Positions 1-8,643 of a DNA stretch of 64,000 nucleotides are shown one piece after another; the first letter of the stretch is position 1, and each line of letters begins with the position of its first letter. Source of the stretch: Paenibacillus camelliae (GTDB lineage Bacteria; Bacillota; Bacilli; Paenibacillales; Paenibacillaceae); assembly GCF_023715345.1 (NCBI RefSeq), contig NZ_JAMBNY010000002.1:1-64000 (forward strand). Direction: 5' to 3'. The notes beneath the pieces are model-generated. The model was not told the DNA's origin, did not search any database, and worked only from the letters and a program-made list of their open reading frames with translations. A program made the position numbers and the translations under genes.

Positions 1-107
1 CCGCCGCTAACTCTCAGGAGTGCAAGCACTCCATCAAGTCCGCTCGACTTGCATGTATTAGGCACGCCGCCAGCGTTCGTCCTGAGCCAGGATCAAACTC
101 TCCATTA
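1..107 (-). rRNA. rrs: 16S ribosomal RNA, 5' end (partial)
   Basis: The reverse strand reads the universal 16S start (AGAGTTTGATCCTGGCTCAG, 84-103) and continues through the conserved GACGAACGCTGGCGGCGTGC block into a Paenibacillus-like V1 region. The gene runs leftward off the window. The 5' end is set a few bases upstream of AGAGTTTGAT by analogy with Bacillus and may be off by several bases. Confidence 0.97.
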
Positions 108-182
108 AAGTGTTTGATTGCTCATTACTGTAAGTTTTTTCAATGCGAGAATCGCTTGAAAAAATCTTCTATTTCGCTTTTT

Positions 183-249
183 ATCAACAACCCAACGGGG
201 TTGAATTGTTGATGGCAGTTCTTACTCGTTGTTCAGTTTTCAAGGAACA
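183..249 (-). promoter_or_regulatory. rRNA leader: boxA-like antitermination site and leader hairpin
   Basis: On the minus strand 235-249 reads TGTTCCTTGAAAACT, very close to the boxA-containing leader of Firmicute rRNA operons. Downstream in the transcript ATCAACAA (183-190) and TTGTTGAT (206-213) can form a hairpin before the 16S 5' end. Both are typical of rRNA leaders recognised by the Nus antitermination complex and processing enzymes; that role is inferred from the family. Confidence 0.6.
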
Positions 250-313
250 ATTACACTTCATATTAATGAAGCTTTGTTGTTACCGTCACATCTCAAAAAG
301 TGACGAGATAAAT

Positions 314-342
314 ATCTTATCACACTTATTCATTTCATGCAA
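314..342 (-). promoter_or_regulatory. rRNA operon promoter P2 (proximal)
   Basis: Minus strand: -35 TTGCAT (337-342), 17-base spacer, -10 TAAGAT (314-319), about 200 bases upstream of 16S. Paired with a second promoter further upstream, as is usual for rrn operons. Confidence 0.6.
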
Positions 343-441
343 GCTTTCTTTCAAATTAATTTATGATTATTTATAATCACTTATATATTTGAAATTCATT
401 TACTTGCCTGATTACTAGACCGTTTTCTCGGCCGGAACAAT

Positions 442-471
442 AATGTACCATAGATGAATATCATTTGACAA
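442..471 (-). promoter_or_regulatory. rRNA operon promoter P1 (distal)
   Basis: Minus strand: -35 TTGTCA (466-471), 18-base spacer, -10 TACATT (442-447), with an A-rich stretch just upstream that could act as an UP-like element. It gives tandem rrn promoters with the one at 314-342. Confidence 0.55.
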
Positions 472-483
472 CCCTTTTTTTCA

Positions 484-521
484 AAAAACAAAGCTACCTA
501 ATTTAGGCAGCTTTGTTTTTA
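484..521. terminator. Bidirectional intrinsic terminator upstream of the rRNA promoters
   Basis: An inverted repeat ACAAAGCT-CCTAA / TTAGG-AGCTTTGT is flanked by A-run on the left and T-run on the right, so it could end transcripts on either strand. It insulates the rRNA promoters from leftward transcription coming from the yneA side. Between here and 850 I see no gene or clear signal. Confidence 0.65.
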
Positions 522-850
522 CGATTTCTAGTATGGGTATCAACAATCAACATATACCGTTCAATGATTCCTCCGTACGAAGTCGCAAGTCATTCCTCAT
601 TAACAACATGAGTCGCAGAACCTTACACAATGAAATCAAGGAAGACAAAACTTCAACTTACAATTTATTGTAAGTATGCGTTGCGTTACTCTCTCAAATA
701 TCTATTACACTCACTAAAGCCAAGACAATCAGGATCTATAGTAAGTGATTTTGTCGATGTCATTATTACCTCTCACTAACTCCGCTCAAACTGCCCTATT
801 GTAAACGATCGCGTTAACTAGATAATAACAGTATATTCAGCGAGTTCTCA

Positions 851-1237
851 TTAAGGAATGAGCGGAATGATGAGCTGATCTCCCGGCTTTATCGTATTAT
901 TCTGCATTTGATTCCGTTCTTTAATAAGAAAAACAGCGTATCCCTTGTCATTTACCGAATCAAAGTGACGATCGGCAATGCTCCATAATGAATCACCAGC
1001 GCTAACAGTTACCATCTTCTCCCCTTCCATAGCCATATCCGATACAGGCGTAGCCGCTGTCGTGCGAATTAGAAAAAAGCTAGTAACAATGATTGCTATA
1101 GCAATAGCTGTAAGGATCATCTTATAGAAATTAGAGTTTACATCGCGGACAGGTTGTTTATTTTTATACTTTGAGTTATTAGAAGAATTCAAAACTCTTT
1201 CATAACGATTATATGCATATGGATTATAAGCTGACAT
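851..1237 (-). CDS. yneA: YneA-like SOS cell-division suppressor (TM + LysM)
   Basis: A 128-residue protein with one membrane segment at residues 39-58 and a LysM domain at about 75-126 (GDSLWSIADRHF; PGDQLIIP). The divergent position next to lexA and a LexA box between its -35 and -10 identify it as the YneA type, an SOS-induced peptidoglycan-binding protein that delays division after DNA damage in Bacillus. The start at 1237 is chosen because GGGGAGAT lies 8 bases upstream; a longer frame to 1300 would begin inside the promoter. Function follows from synteny and family. Confidence 0.8.
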   Translation of the reverse strand: MSAYNPYAYNRYERVLNSSNNSKYKNKQPVRDVNSNFYKMILTAIAIAIIVTSFFLIRTTAATPVSDMAMEGEKMVTVSAGDSLWSIADRHFDSVNDKGYAVFLIKERNQMQNNTIKPGDQLIIPLIP

Positions 1238-1271
1238 TACGATCATCTCCCCAAACATTTGTTCTGGTTTT

Positions 1272-1300
1272 ATGATATACGAACATATGTTTCTTGTCAA
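1272..1300 (-). promoter_or_regulatory. yneA promoter with embedded LexA box
   Basis: Minus strand -35 TTGACA (1295-1300), 17-base spacer, -10 TATCAT (1272-1277). The spacer contains CGAACATATGTTTC (read on + at 1280-1293), a complete match to the Bacillus LexA consensus CGAACRNRYGTTYC. Repression by LexA and induction by DNA damage are therefore expected. Confidence 0.85.
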
Positions 1301-1335
1301 TCATTTCTAGTAAAAAATAAGAACATACATTCCTA

Positions 1336-1375
1336 AGAACTTATGTTTGTACGAACTCGAGTTCTGTGTTATAAT
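1336..1375 (+). promoter_or_regulatory. lexA promoter with LexA boxes (autoregulation)
   Basis: Plus strand -35 TTGTAC (1347-1352), 17-base spacer, -10 TATAAT (1370-1375). CGAACTCGAGTTCT (1352-1365) lies between the two hexamers and AGAACTTATGTTTG (1336-1349) overlaps the -35; a weaker half-like site lies at 1320-1333. Together with the yneA operator this gives three to four LexA sites in under 90 bases. Confidence 0.85.
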
Positions 1376-1403
1376 TTCCCTAATAATAGATGGAGTTGAT
1401 CTC

Positions 1404-2039
1404 ATGAATAAGTTATCGAAGCGCCAATTAGAAATATTAGAATTTATTAAACAGGAAGTTAAGGATAAGGGCTATCCACCCTCTGTTCGCGAGATCGCAG
1501 AAGCTGTCGGCTTATTATCAAGCTCTACGGTTCATGGTCATCTGGATCGACTTGAGAAGAAAGGCTACATTCGCAGAGACCCTACGAAGCCTCGTGCAAT
1601 AGAAATTCTTGGTCAAGAAGATGAATTCAATGATATCGGTGATAACGTCATTCCGTTTCCTGTAAAGCAAATCCCTATTATTGGTAAAGTAACTGCAGGG
1701 ATTCCGATTACAGCTACCGAAAATATTGAAGATTATTTTCCACTATCTTCACACTTTATAGGAGAGCATAATGTATTCGTCCTTAATGTTGTTGGGGATA
1801 GTATGATTGAGGCTGGCATACATAATGGAGATTTAGTTATTGTCCGTCAGCAACAAACCGCTAATAATGGAGATATTGTTGTAGCGATGACTGAGGATGA
1901 TGAAGCAACGGTGAAAACATTCTATCGTGAGAAGGATCATATTCGATTGCAGCCAGAAAACTCCACGATGGAGCCAATCATATTAAACAATGTTACTATT
2001 CTAGGAAAAGTAATCGGACTATTCCGTGATATGCACTAA
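1404..2039 (+). CDS. lexA: LexA repressor
   Basis: A full-length LexA of 211 residues and master repressor of the SOS response. The winged-helix DNA-binding domain covers residues 1-70 with recognition helix STVHGHL (41-47). The autocleavage site is Ala98-Gly99 and the S24 protease dyad is Ser133 (GDSM) and Lys171. ATG at 1404 is chosen over the upstream frame at 1347 because it has TGGAG before it and fits the family N terminus; 1347 is inside the promoter. Regulated by its own boxes just upstream. Confidence 0.97.
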   Translation: MNKLSKRQLEILEFIKQEVKDKGYPPSVREIAEAVGLLSSSTVHGHLDRLEKKGYIRRDPTKPRAIEILGQEDEFNDIGDNVIPFPVKQIPIIGKVTAGIPITATENIEDYFPLSSHFIGEHNVFVLNVVGDSMIEAGIHNGDLVIVRQQQTANNGDIVVAMTEDDEATVKTFYREKDHIRLQPENSTMEPIILNNVTILGKVIGLFRDMH

Positions 2040-2059
2040 CAATAATAGTTATCCATTCT

Positions 2060-2106
2060 GACCATTATGCAATCAATTCACCGCATAGATGGTCTTTCTT
2101 TTTTTT
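2060..2106 (+). terminator. lexA terminator
   Basis: GACCAT-TATGC pairs with GCATA-ATGGTC across a 12-base loop and is followed by a T-rich tract. Confidence 0.75.
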
Positions 2107-2171
2107 CAATTCATAGCTTGTTATATTGCAATAACTAACACACAACTTGAATAACTTTATGGAGGTATACA

Positions 2172-2966
2172 GTGAAGAAGAACTTTCTGTATGTACTCGT
2201 ATGTCTACTCTTGCTAGCGGGATGCAGTACCACTAATAGTACGGGCGGAGGAACCAATAAGCAGCTACCCTCACTAGAAGAGAATGCAAACGAAACACAT
2301 GCTAACCAATCCTTAGAAACGCTTGAAAGCAACTTTACTCCACTCGAGGGTTCATCTTCTCTAGAGGATGAGTCATTACTTGCTGCACCGAATGATGAGC
2401 AAACTTCGAATAGAGTTCAAACAGAGCCAGATGAATATGATTACGTCCTTATTTTCCCAAGTGATCGTTATCCTGAAACCGCACTTCATATCTATAATGC
2501 GATTGAAAATGGTCACTCCGATGTTTGTACGATTGATCGCGAGGGCGCTGATGAGAATCGAAAGCAATCGTTGCAAGGTATTGACACAAGAGATGGCTAT
2601 GATCGCGATGAATGGCCCATGGCTATGTGTGAAGAAGGTGGATACGGTGCGAGTGTAGCCTATATTGACTCCAGCGATAATCGTGGCGCAGGCAGCTGGG
2701 TTGGACATCAGCTATCAGCTTATGACAATGGAGAACGTGTATTATTTATTGTAGAGAAGCCTCAGCTTTCATTCCCTCTCGGGGAGGGATCGAAAGACAA
2801 CACAAAAGTGTCTGAAGATATTGATGAAACTCCTATAGAGGTGAAAGTAACTTATAATAATTGCTCAGAAGCACGCGACGCAGGGGTAACACCTTTGTTT
2901 GAGGGTGAGCCTGGCTACAGTAAAAAGCTGGATCGAGATGGTGACGGTATTGCATGTGAGGCATAA
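2172..2966 (+). CDS. Lipoprotein with NucA/NucB-type DNase domain and Excalibur tail
   Basis: A 264-residue secreted protein. Residues 1-18 are a lipoprotein signal (LLLLAGC, Cys18). An acidic linker follows, then a NucA/NucB-like nuclease domain at about 93-200 ([31 protein letters not shown]). The C terminus (about 228-264) is an Excalibur calcium-binding motif ([11 protein letters not shown]). GTG start at 2172 with GGAGG six bases upstream. The family cuts extracellular DNA, as in competence or mother-cell lysis; a surface-anchored DNase is inferred. It is followed by its own terminator and appears monocistronic. Confidence 0.85.
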   Translation: MKKNFLYVLVCLLLLAGCSTTNSTGGGTNKQLPSLEENANETHANQSLETLESNFTPLEGSSSLEDESLLAAPNDEQTSNRVQTEPDEYDYVLIFPSDRYPETALHIYNAIENGHSDVCTIDREGADENRKQSLQGIDTRDGYDRDEWPMAMCEEGGYGASVAYIDSSDNRGAGSWVGHQLSAYDNGERVLFIVEKPQLSFPLGEGSKDNTKVSEDIDETPIEVKVTYNNCSEARDAGVTPLFEGEPGYSKKLDRDGDGIACEA

Positions 2967-3014
2967 TGATGTTAGCAATCTATCAAATTAATTATCTGAA
3001 TCTAAATTGATATT

Positions 3015-3045
3015 AAAGGGATGCCAGTGATGGCACCCCTTTTTA
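3015..3045 (+). terminator. Terminator of the NucA-like lipoprotein gene
   Basis: AAAGGG-TGCCA / TGGCA-CCCTTT hairpin with loop GTGA followed by a T-run. Confidence 0.8.
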
Positions 3046-3167
3046 TATTGTACTAGTTGTTATCATAGTACTAAAAAAATTATTTTCACAAGGATAGGCG
3101 ATTACCATATGCAACATAGTCACTCCTCCATAGACTATAGTGTATTAATTTATAATGGAGGTTGAAT

Positions 3168-3455
3168 ATGGAAACAAGTAGCTACAGAGATATTTGTATG
3201 TCCTGCATGCATAAATATGTTGGAATACAAACAAGTGACGGTATGACTCAAGATGGATTTATTGCACATGTTGATAATGAATATGTTACGTTGGCTATTC
3301 CATCAAACGAAATGATTGGCGGAATGCCAATGCAGCAACAAGGCTATAGACAGTTTGGCTATTACCCTGGCTTTTATCCGAGAAGAAGGTTTTACCAAAG
3401 ACGTTTTCCACTTGCAGCATTAACAGGACTTTTTTTACTTCCATTCTTCTTATAA
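3168..3455 (+). CDS. Small hypothetical protein with Arg/Tyr-rich centre and hydrophobic C terminus
   Basis: 95 residues, start ATG 3168 with GGAGG six bases upstream. The N-terminal half contains CMSCMHKYVG and resembles a small beta domain. The centre is rich in Tyr, Arg and Phe (YPRRRFYQRRFP) and the last 15 residues are hydrophobic (LAALTGLFLLPFFL). Proteins of this shape are common in Bacillales spore-formers but I cannot assign a function. The stop codon lies inside a very strong terminator palindrome. Confidence 0.7.
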   Translation: METSSYRDICMSCMHKYVGIQTSDGMTQDGFIAHVDNEYVTLAIPSNEMIGGMPMQQQGYRQFGYYPGFYPRRRFYQRRFPLAALTGLFLLPFFL

Positions 3456-3501
3456 AAGATGAGGGGGTAGATAAGATGATCTTATCTACCCCCTCATCTT
3501 T
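3455..3501 (+). terminator. Perfect 23-bp-arm palindromic terminator
   Basis: Positions 3455-3477 and 3479-3501 are perfect reverse complements around a single G. The arms are GC-rich in the middle (GAGGGGGTAGATAAG). It directly overlaps the stop of the gene at 3168. Confidence 0.85.
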
Positions 3502-3683
3502 CTTCATTGTGTGGCTCATTATGAACCACGGTCAAATAGCCTCCTTCTCCCCCTCTAGATCTTATTCATTAGTATGTGCATTACACCATTTCCTTAAAAT
3601 TGAATTCAACTCAAACGTTCGTCTAGATCAACAATATGAAAAAATCATATTATGGATTATCTTGATCGAAGGAGGTAGATAAG

Positions 3684-3782
3684 ATGAACAACAGACGTCG
3701 TAGAATTAAAGTTGTTAAAGTAAGACCAGGACAAAAAGTCCTAATCATCGGTGTAAGAAGACATCGCCGTCGCCGCAGCTAG
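3684..3782 (+). CDS. 32-residue Arg-rich small protein
   Basis: An ATG with an excellent ribosome binding site (GAAGGAGG, 3668-3675) opens a 32-codon frame starting MNNRRRRIKVVKVRPGQK and ending in HRRRRS. Twelve residues are Arg, the rest mostly Lys and Val. The strong start signal argues it is expressed. It could be a nucleic-acid or spore-associated basic peptide; this is a guess. No known name recognised. Confidence 0.6.
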   Translation: MNNRRRRIKVVKVRPGQKVLIIGVRRHRRRRS

Positions 3783-3971
3783 TCTAAAACCTCCCAAGTA
3801 ATGTTCGATCCTGAAGGAAAGATCATTGGGACTACTGCAAGAAAACCTAAAACTCTTGCAATTATCGTGAAATAGCATGCCATCTAAATGGTATGTGGGT
3901 AGCATCCATTAGGCCGATGCGCATAATGAATTTTTGCTGCCCGCATACTGCACTCACTCTTTACTAAAGTG

Positions 3972-4002
3972 GGAGAGGACAATTCTGTCCTCTCCTTCTT
4001 TA
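3972..4002 (+). terminator. Intrinsic terminator before ku
   Basis: GGAGAGGACA / TGTCCTCTCC with loop ATTC, then TTCTTTAATTT. It probably ends transcription from the small basic-protein gene. The 190 bases before it hold no convincing gene; a 24-codon frame there has no ribosome binding site. Confidence 0.7.
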
Positions 4003-4070
4003 ATTTCTAAAGTATGAAGCATATTATTATTCAAATGCTGGACATAATAAGGTAAAAAGGAGTGAATGGA

Positions 4071-4904
4071 ATGCATACCGTATGGAAAGGTGCTATTAGC
4101 TTTGGCTTGGTCCATGTTCCGGTCAAGATGCACTCTGCTACCGAGGATAAGGACATTCATTTCAGACAGCTACATAAGGAATGTAAAATGCCTATTTCTT
4201 ATGAAAAAAAATGTCCACACTGTGACAAAGCTGTTACTTCAGATGATATTGTGCGAGGCTTTGAGTATGAGAAGGATAAATTCGTAATTATTAAAGATGA
4301 AGAATTAGAAGTGATTAAGCCTGAATCTGCTCGTTTAATAAAAATATTGGACTTTGTTGATCTAACCGACATCGACCCTATTTACTTTGAGAAGCCCTAT
4401 TATCTTTCTCCCGATCAGACCGGGGGTGGCGCTTATAGTCTTCTATTGGAGGCCATCAAGCACACTGGTAAGATCGGAATAGCTAAAATCTCGATACGCA
4501 GCAAGAGCAGCCTTGCTGCTATTCGTGTCGTAGATAACTGCTTATGCTTGGAAACGATGCATTTCCCTGACGAGATCCGTGCCATCAATCAAGTACCAAA
4601 TTTGCCTCAAGCGACTTCAGTAAATGATAAAGAATTAGAAATGGCTAAAACACTCATTGAGCAGCTAAGTGAAAAGTTCGATCCAACGAAGTATAATGAT
4701 GAATATCGTGCAGCCTTATCAGAGCTCATTGAACAAAAAATTGCTGGTGAGAGCGTCGATATCGTCAATGCACCAGCTGCAGTGAAAACGAATGTTATCG
4801 ATCTGATGGCTGCATTAAAAGCCAGCATTGAAGCTACGAAGCCTGAGCCCCCAGCACCTAAGAAGAAAAGACGAACGAAGAAGTCCGAAGAAAAAATATC
4901 GTAA
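4071..4904 (+). CDS. ku: Ku DNA-end-binding protein (NHEJ)
   Basis: A 277-residue bacterial Ku. The N terminus MHTVWKGAISFGLVHVPVKM is the family hallmark, and a CPHCD pair lies near residue 50. The C terminus is a Lys/Arg-rich DNA-binding tail. Ku forms a ring on double-strand ends and recruits LigD ligase, often in spores. Start 4071 is preferred (AAGGAG eight bases upstream); GTG 4062 overlaps that site. No ligD gene lies in this window. Confidence 0.93.
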   Translation: MHTVWKGAISFGLVHVPVKMHSATEDKDIHFRQLHKECKMPISYEKKCPHCDKAVTSDDIVRGFEYEKDKFVIIKDEELEVIKPESARLIKILDFVDLTDIDPIYFEKPYYLSPDQTGGGAYSLLLEAIKHTGKIGIAKISIRSKSSLAAIRVVDNCLCLETMHFPDEIRAINQVPNLPQATSVNDKELEMAKTLIEQLSEKFDPTKYNDEYRAALSELIEQKIAGESVDIVNAPAAVKTNVIDLMAALKASIEATKPEPPAPKKKRRTKKSEEKIS

Positions 4905-4934
4905 TCAAATATGTACATTGCTAAACATATGAAA

Positions 4935-4959
4935 ATGGCGCAGCAAGGTGCTGCGCCAT
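4935..4959 (-). terminator. Hairpin between ku and a convergent small gene
   Basis: ATGGCGCAGCA / TGCTGCGCCAT with a 3-base loop. On the minus strand it is followed by TTTTC, so it mainly serves the leftward gene ending at 4992; it may also stop ku transcripts. Confidence 0.6.
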
Positions 4960-4991
4960 AAAGTGGATGAAATGACCGTCTCATTTTTTGC

Positions 4992-5180
4992 TTACTTAGC
5001 CTCTTTCACCCACATACGAAACTTTTTCTGATCAACGCAATATTCTATCCCTGACAACTGATAATCGCTATCCTTCAACGAAAAGTTAATTTTAAGATTG
5101 AGAATTAATTCGATCTCATCCCTACTGAAAAACATTTCTGTTTCATCAAGCTCAGGAGTAACCAGCATAACATTTATCAT
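4992..5180 (-). CDS. Small hypothetical protein (62 aa)
   Basis: 62 residues with alternating charged and hydrophobic segments (FFSRDEIELILNLKINF); no signal peptide or membrane segment. GAAGGGATG lies before the ATG. Followed by a terminator hairpin, which supports a real transcript. I do not recognise the family. The 280 bases to the right, up to the glnA terminator, hold nothing I can support. Confidence 0.5.
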   Translation of the reverse strand: MINVMLVTPELDETEMFFSRDEIELILNLKINFSLKDSDYQLSGIEYCVDQKKFRMWVKEAK

Positions 5181-5417
5181 CGTTTTTCATCCCTTCTATT
5201 TCATTCCTATTAACCTACTGAACACAGCAAGTTTACTTGATTGTTTATTAATCATATTATCTATATTCATAGTATGTATTGCCCGTATAGACCAAATCCT
5301 CAGGTCATTTACTTTTTAGCATTTCACCTATATGTGTGCCTAGAGCTTTCCCTGCAAATACTCTAGTAAATAGATACATCACCGTATCACTGCTAGCATA
5401 CGTTCTATTTTAAAACT

Positions 5418-5455
5418 AAAACCCGAGCAATTACGGAATGTAATTGCTCGGGTTT
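5418..5455 (-). terminator. glnA terminator
   Basis: A 16-bp stem (AAACCCGAGCAATTAC and its complement) with a 5-base loop just after the glnA stop; on the minus strand it ends in TTTTAGTTTT. Confidence 0.85.
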
Positions 5456-5463
5456 ATAATCCA

Positions 5464-6792
5464 TTAATAATGCGTCAAGTATTGATCAAGCTCCCATTGG
5501 TGAACCTGTGTGCGATACATATCCCACTCGATTTCCTTTAACTCATAGAAATGTGCAAGGGCGTGATCACCTAGTGCATCACAGATTACATCGGAGCGTA
5601 GCAGCTCATTCAATGCTTCTCTGAGATCTGCAGGAAGACTATATATGTTCTCATCTAGGCGCTCTTCCTCTGACATAATATAAATATTACGATCAACTGG
5701 TGCTACGAGCTCCATCTTATTGCGAATGCCATCTAGACCTGCTTTTAGAATTACAGCTAGTGTCAAATACGGATTTGCAGCAGGATCAGGATTGCGTAAT
5801 TCTACTCTCGTAGATATTCCACGTGATGCAGGGATCCGAATCATTGGTGAGCGATTGCTTGCGGACCAAGCAACATAGCATGGTGCCTCATAGCCTGGAA
5901 CAAGTCGCTTGTAGGAATTAACAACCGGATTCGTTATTGCTGCCATTGCTCGCGCATGCTCCATCACTCCAGCCATAAAATGACGAGCTGTTTCACTTAA
6001 GCCAAGTGGATCCGTTTCATCATAAAATGCGTTTTCATCTCCTTGGAATAAGGATACATGACAGTGCATACCAGATCCATTTGAGCCGTAAAGTGGCTTA
6101 GGCATAAATGTGGCATGCAGACCATGCACACGAGCAACCGTTTTGACAACAAGCTTGAACGTTTGAATTTGGTCTGCGGCTTTAATCGCATCTGCATATT
6201 TAAAGTCGATTTCATGCTGACCTGGAGCAACCTCATGGTGTGATGCCTCGATTTCAAAGCCCATCTCCTCTAAGGTTAGAACGATATCGCGTCTGCAGTT
6301 TTCTCCAAGATCCATAGGGGCCAAGTCGAAATAACCGCCATGATCATTCAACTCTGTCGTAGGATTACCCTTCTCATCCGTTTTGAATAAGAAGAATTCA
6401 GGTTCAGGGCCGACATTCATGCTAGTGAAGCCCATTTCTTCTGCCTCTTTCAATACGCGCTTTAATATACCGCGCGGATCACCGGCAAATGGAGTACCAT
6501 CAGGCATGTAAATATCACAAATTAGTCGGGCAATACGATCCTCGTGGACCCACGGGAAGACAACCCAAGTATCCAGATCAGGCACAAGATACATATCAGA
6601 TTCCTCGATACGTACATAGCCCTCGATGGAAGATCCATCGAACATCATCTTATTGTCTAGTGCTTTGTCTAATTGACTTACCGGTATTTCTACATTTTTT
6701 ATGGAGCCTAATAAATCCGTGAATTGCAAACGTATGAAACGTACGTTTTCTTCTTTAGCGATGCGTTTAATGTCTTCTCTCGTGTAACCCAT
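5464..6792 (-). CDS. glnA: Glutamine synthetase, type I
   Basis: 442 residues, the normal length of a Firmicute GSI. It converts glutamate, ammonia and ATP to glutamine. Visible motifs include [10 protein letters not shown], the GPEPEFFLF metal/ATP site, [10 protein letters not shown], and the [16 protein letters not shown]/glutamate site. The gene follows glnR by about 30 bases with a good ribosome binding site, so the two form the glnRA operon, repressed by GlnR when nitrogen is plentiful; in the family feedback-inhibited GlnA also activates GlnR. Confidence 0.97.
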   Translation of the reverse strand: MGYTREDIKRIAKEENVRFIRLQFTDLLGSIKNVEIPVSQLDKALDNKMMFDGSSIEGYVRIEESDMYLVPDLDTWVVFPWVHEDRIARLICDIYMPDGTPFAGDPRGILKRVLKEAEEMGFTSMNVGPEPEFFLFKTDEKGNPTTELNDHGGYFDLAPMDLGENCRRDIVLTLEEMGFEIEASHHEVAPGQHEIDFKYADAIKAADQIQTFKLVVKTVARVHGLHATFMPKPLYGSNGSGMHCHVSLFQGDENAFYDETDPLGLSETARHFMAGVMEHARAMAAITNPVVNSYKRLVPGYEAPCYVAWSASNRSPMIRIPASRGISTRVELRNPDPAANPYLTLAVILKAGLDGIRNKMELVAPVDRNIYIMSEEERLDENIYSLPADLREALNELLRSDVICDALGDHALAHFYELKEIEWDMYRTQVHQWELDQYLTHY

Positions 6793-6822
6793 CCTATCAT
6801 CTCCTTCTAACCTTAGGCTAAA

Positions 6823-7233
6823 TTAACGCTTATGCAAAAACCGAGTAAGCTGGCCTTGAATAATTGATGTTTGTCCAGGCCGCTTTTCGAGTAGCTGCTG
6901 CTTCAGCATACGGTGAAGCTGAGTATCTGACATTTCTCTGCGTTTTACTTCAGATTGCTCACTAACCTTCGTTGCTTCTTCGGATTCTTTAGAAACCGGA
7001 TTCATGACTTGCTTTATTCCAGCAATGTTAACGCCTTTCTCGATTAGAGACTTTATTTCAAGTAGACGCTCTACATCATTAAATGAAAATAGTCGTTGAT
7101 TACCGCCTGTTCTTGCAGGAACAATCAGCTCATGCTGCTCATAATAGCGAATCTGTCTTGCTGTTAGATCGGTAAGCTTCATCACAATACCAATTGGAAA
7201 CAAGGCCATATTTCTACGAATTTCGTCAGCCAT
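6823..7233 (-). CDS. glnR: GlnR, MerR-type nitrogen repressor
   Basis: 136 residues. The MerR-type winged helix is at about 15-50 (KLTDLTARQIRYYEQHELI; RTGGNQRLFS), followed by a dimerisation helix and a basic tail. Represses glnRA and other nitrogen genes. Start 7233 is chosen by family N terminus and GGAAGG upstream; the longer frame to 7284 runs into the promoter. A perfect GlnR box and a consensus promoter lie upstream, showing autoregulation. Confidence 0.95.
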   Translation of the reverse strand: MADEIRRNMALFPIGIVMKLTDLTARQIRYYEQHELIVPARTGGNQRLFSFNDVERLLEIKSLIEKGVNIAGIKQVMNPVSKESEEATKVSEQSEVKRREMSDTQLHRMLKQQLLEKRPGQTSIIQGQLTRFLHKR

Positions 7234-7266
7234 ATCGCACCATCCTTCCCGTTGATTAATGACTTC

Positions 7267-7316
7267 ATTGTACCGACACGTCACATATATGTCAACCTAT
7301 GTAAGGTTTAATTACA
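7267..7316 (-). promoter_or_regulatory. glnRA promoter and GlnR box
   Basis: Minus strand -35 TTGACA (7290-7295), 17-base spacer, -10 TACAAT (7267-7272). Four bases upstream of the -35 lies TGTAAGGTTTAATTACA (7300-7316), a perfect match to the GlnR/TnrA consensus TGTNA-N7-TNACA. The promoter overlaps the last codons of the upstream gene. Confidence 0.88.
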
Positions 7317-8581
7317 ATCTGGTCATTTTTCAGCATCTTTTCTAACGATAATAGGATACCGTATTTAACATGTGCATAGGTCAGACCACCCTGCATATAT
7401 GCTATATATGGCTCTCGAATCGGCGCATCCGCAGACAGCTCAAGACTCCCACCTTGAATAAACGTACCTGCTGCCATAATAACGGCATGCTCATAGCCAG
7501 GCATGTCCCATGGCTCAGGGGTAACATGTGCATCAACAGCTGCTGCTTGCTGAACACCCTGCACGAAGCTAATGAGATGATCGGCTTGTCCAAAACGCAC
7601 AGCTTGAATCAAATCAGTTCGCTTTTCATTCCATTTTGGCTTTGTTTCAAAGCCAAGCTTCTCAAATACAGCAGCTGCCAGCACACTGCCCTTTACAGCT
7701 TGAGAAACAATATGTGGTGCAAGAAATAAGCCTTGATACATCGCTCGCAGTGTGCCGAGCATAGCTCCAACCTCTAAGCCAATGCCAGGGGCTGTTAATC
7801 GGTAAGCAGCTGCCTCAACATATTCGGCTTTTCCTGCAATATATCCACCTGTTTCAGCGATACCTCCACCAGGATTTTTAATGAGAGAGCCTGCCATCAG
7901 GTCTACGCCTACCTCTGTAGGCTCTAACAGCTCAGTAAATTCCCCGTAGCAATTATCAACAAAAATAATCGCATCCTCTGTTAGCTTTCTTATTTGTTCC
8001 ACCATGTGCTGGATTTGCTCAATGGTGAACGAAGCTCTCCAATCATAGCCCCGAGAGCGTTGAATGCCAATAACCTTTGTTCTAGAAGTGATTGCTTTCG
8101 CAACTTCCTCCCAATTCACTTGTCCATCGTCAAGCAAATCAACGCATGCATACGAAATACCCCAATCTGCTAATGATCCTGAATTGTCTTTCTCTTTCCC
8201 AATTACCTTATGTAAGGTGTCATACGGCTTACCCGTAATATATAGCAGCTCATCTCCTGGACGAAGGACCCCGAACAACGCCGTGCTAATCGTATGCGTT
8301 CCTGATGCAAAATGTGGTCGAACAAAAGCTTTTTCCGCTCCGAACACATCAGCATATACGAGATCTAACACCTCTCGACCGCGATCATTGTAGCCATAAC
8401 CGGTAGAGCCTGAAAAGTGATAATCACTTACTTTATGCTTCTGAAACGCTTGAATAACCTTCCACTGATTGCGTTCTCCGATACGCTCGACCTTTACAAA
8501 TGCTTCGCTTACTTCTTCTTCTGTGGCCTGAAGCAGCTGCTCCAGCTGCTCCCAGCTTTCATTATTCTCTTGATGTATCAT
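7292..8581 (-). CDS. ynbB: YnbB-like PLP-dependent enzyme (methionine gamma-lyase / aluminium-resistance family)
   Basis: 429 residues with a fold-type I PLP signature; the probable Schiff-base Lys is in SLIKNPGGGIAETGGYI, and SGSTGYGYND, HFASGTHTIS and FVDNCYGEF are family blocks. Substrate unknown; relatives are annotated methionine gamma-lyase or aluminium resistance. It precedes glnR as in Bacillus subtilis. Start 8581 is preferred because GAGGTGA lies eight bases upstream; 8602 is an alternative. Confidence 0.85.
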   Translation of the reverse strand: MIHQENNESWEQLEQLLQATEEEVSEAFVKVERIGERNQWKVIQAFQKHKVSDYHFSGSTGYGYNDRGREVLDLVYADVFGAEKAFVRPHFASGTHTISTALFGVLRPGDELLYITGKPYDTLHKVIGKEKDNSGSLADWGISYACVDLLDDGQVNWEEVAKAITSRTKVIGIQRSRGYDWRASFTIEQIQHMVEQIRKLTEDAIIFVDNCYGEFTELLEPTEVGVDLMAGSLIKNPGGGIAETGGYIAGKAEYVEAAAYRLTAPGIGLEVGAMLGTLRAMYQGLFLAPHIVSQAVKGSVLAAAVFEKLGFETKPKWNEKRTDLIQAVRFGQADHLISFVQGVQQAAAVDAHVTPEPWDMPGYEHAVIMAAGTFIQGGSLELSADAPIREPYIAYMQGGLTYAHVKYGILLSLEKMLKNDQIVIKPYIG

Positions 8582-8643
8582 GTTACTGTTCACCTCAACC
8601 ATAAATTAGGCATCTCTACCTCACAATAGAGATGCCGCAGCAG

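Noticed and set aside
143..376. Open frame in the rRNA leader
   Set aside because: It overlaps the rRNA leader, boxA and promoter P2 and has no ribosome site; it is chance.
3476..3682. Frame starting inside the long palindrome
   Set aside because: It begins in the terminator and runs into the ribosome site of the next gene; no start signal.
3800..3880. 24-codon frame MFDPEGKIIGTTARKPKT
   Set aside because: No ribosome binding site, very short, followed by hairpins; not supported.
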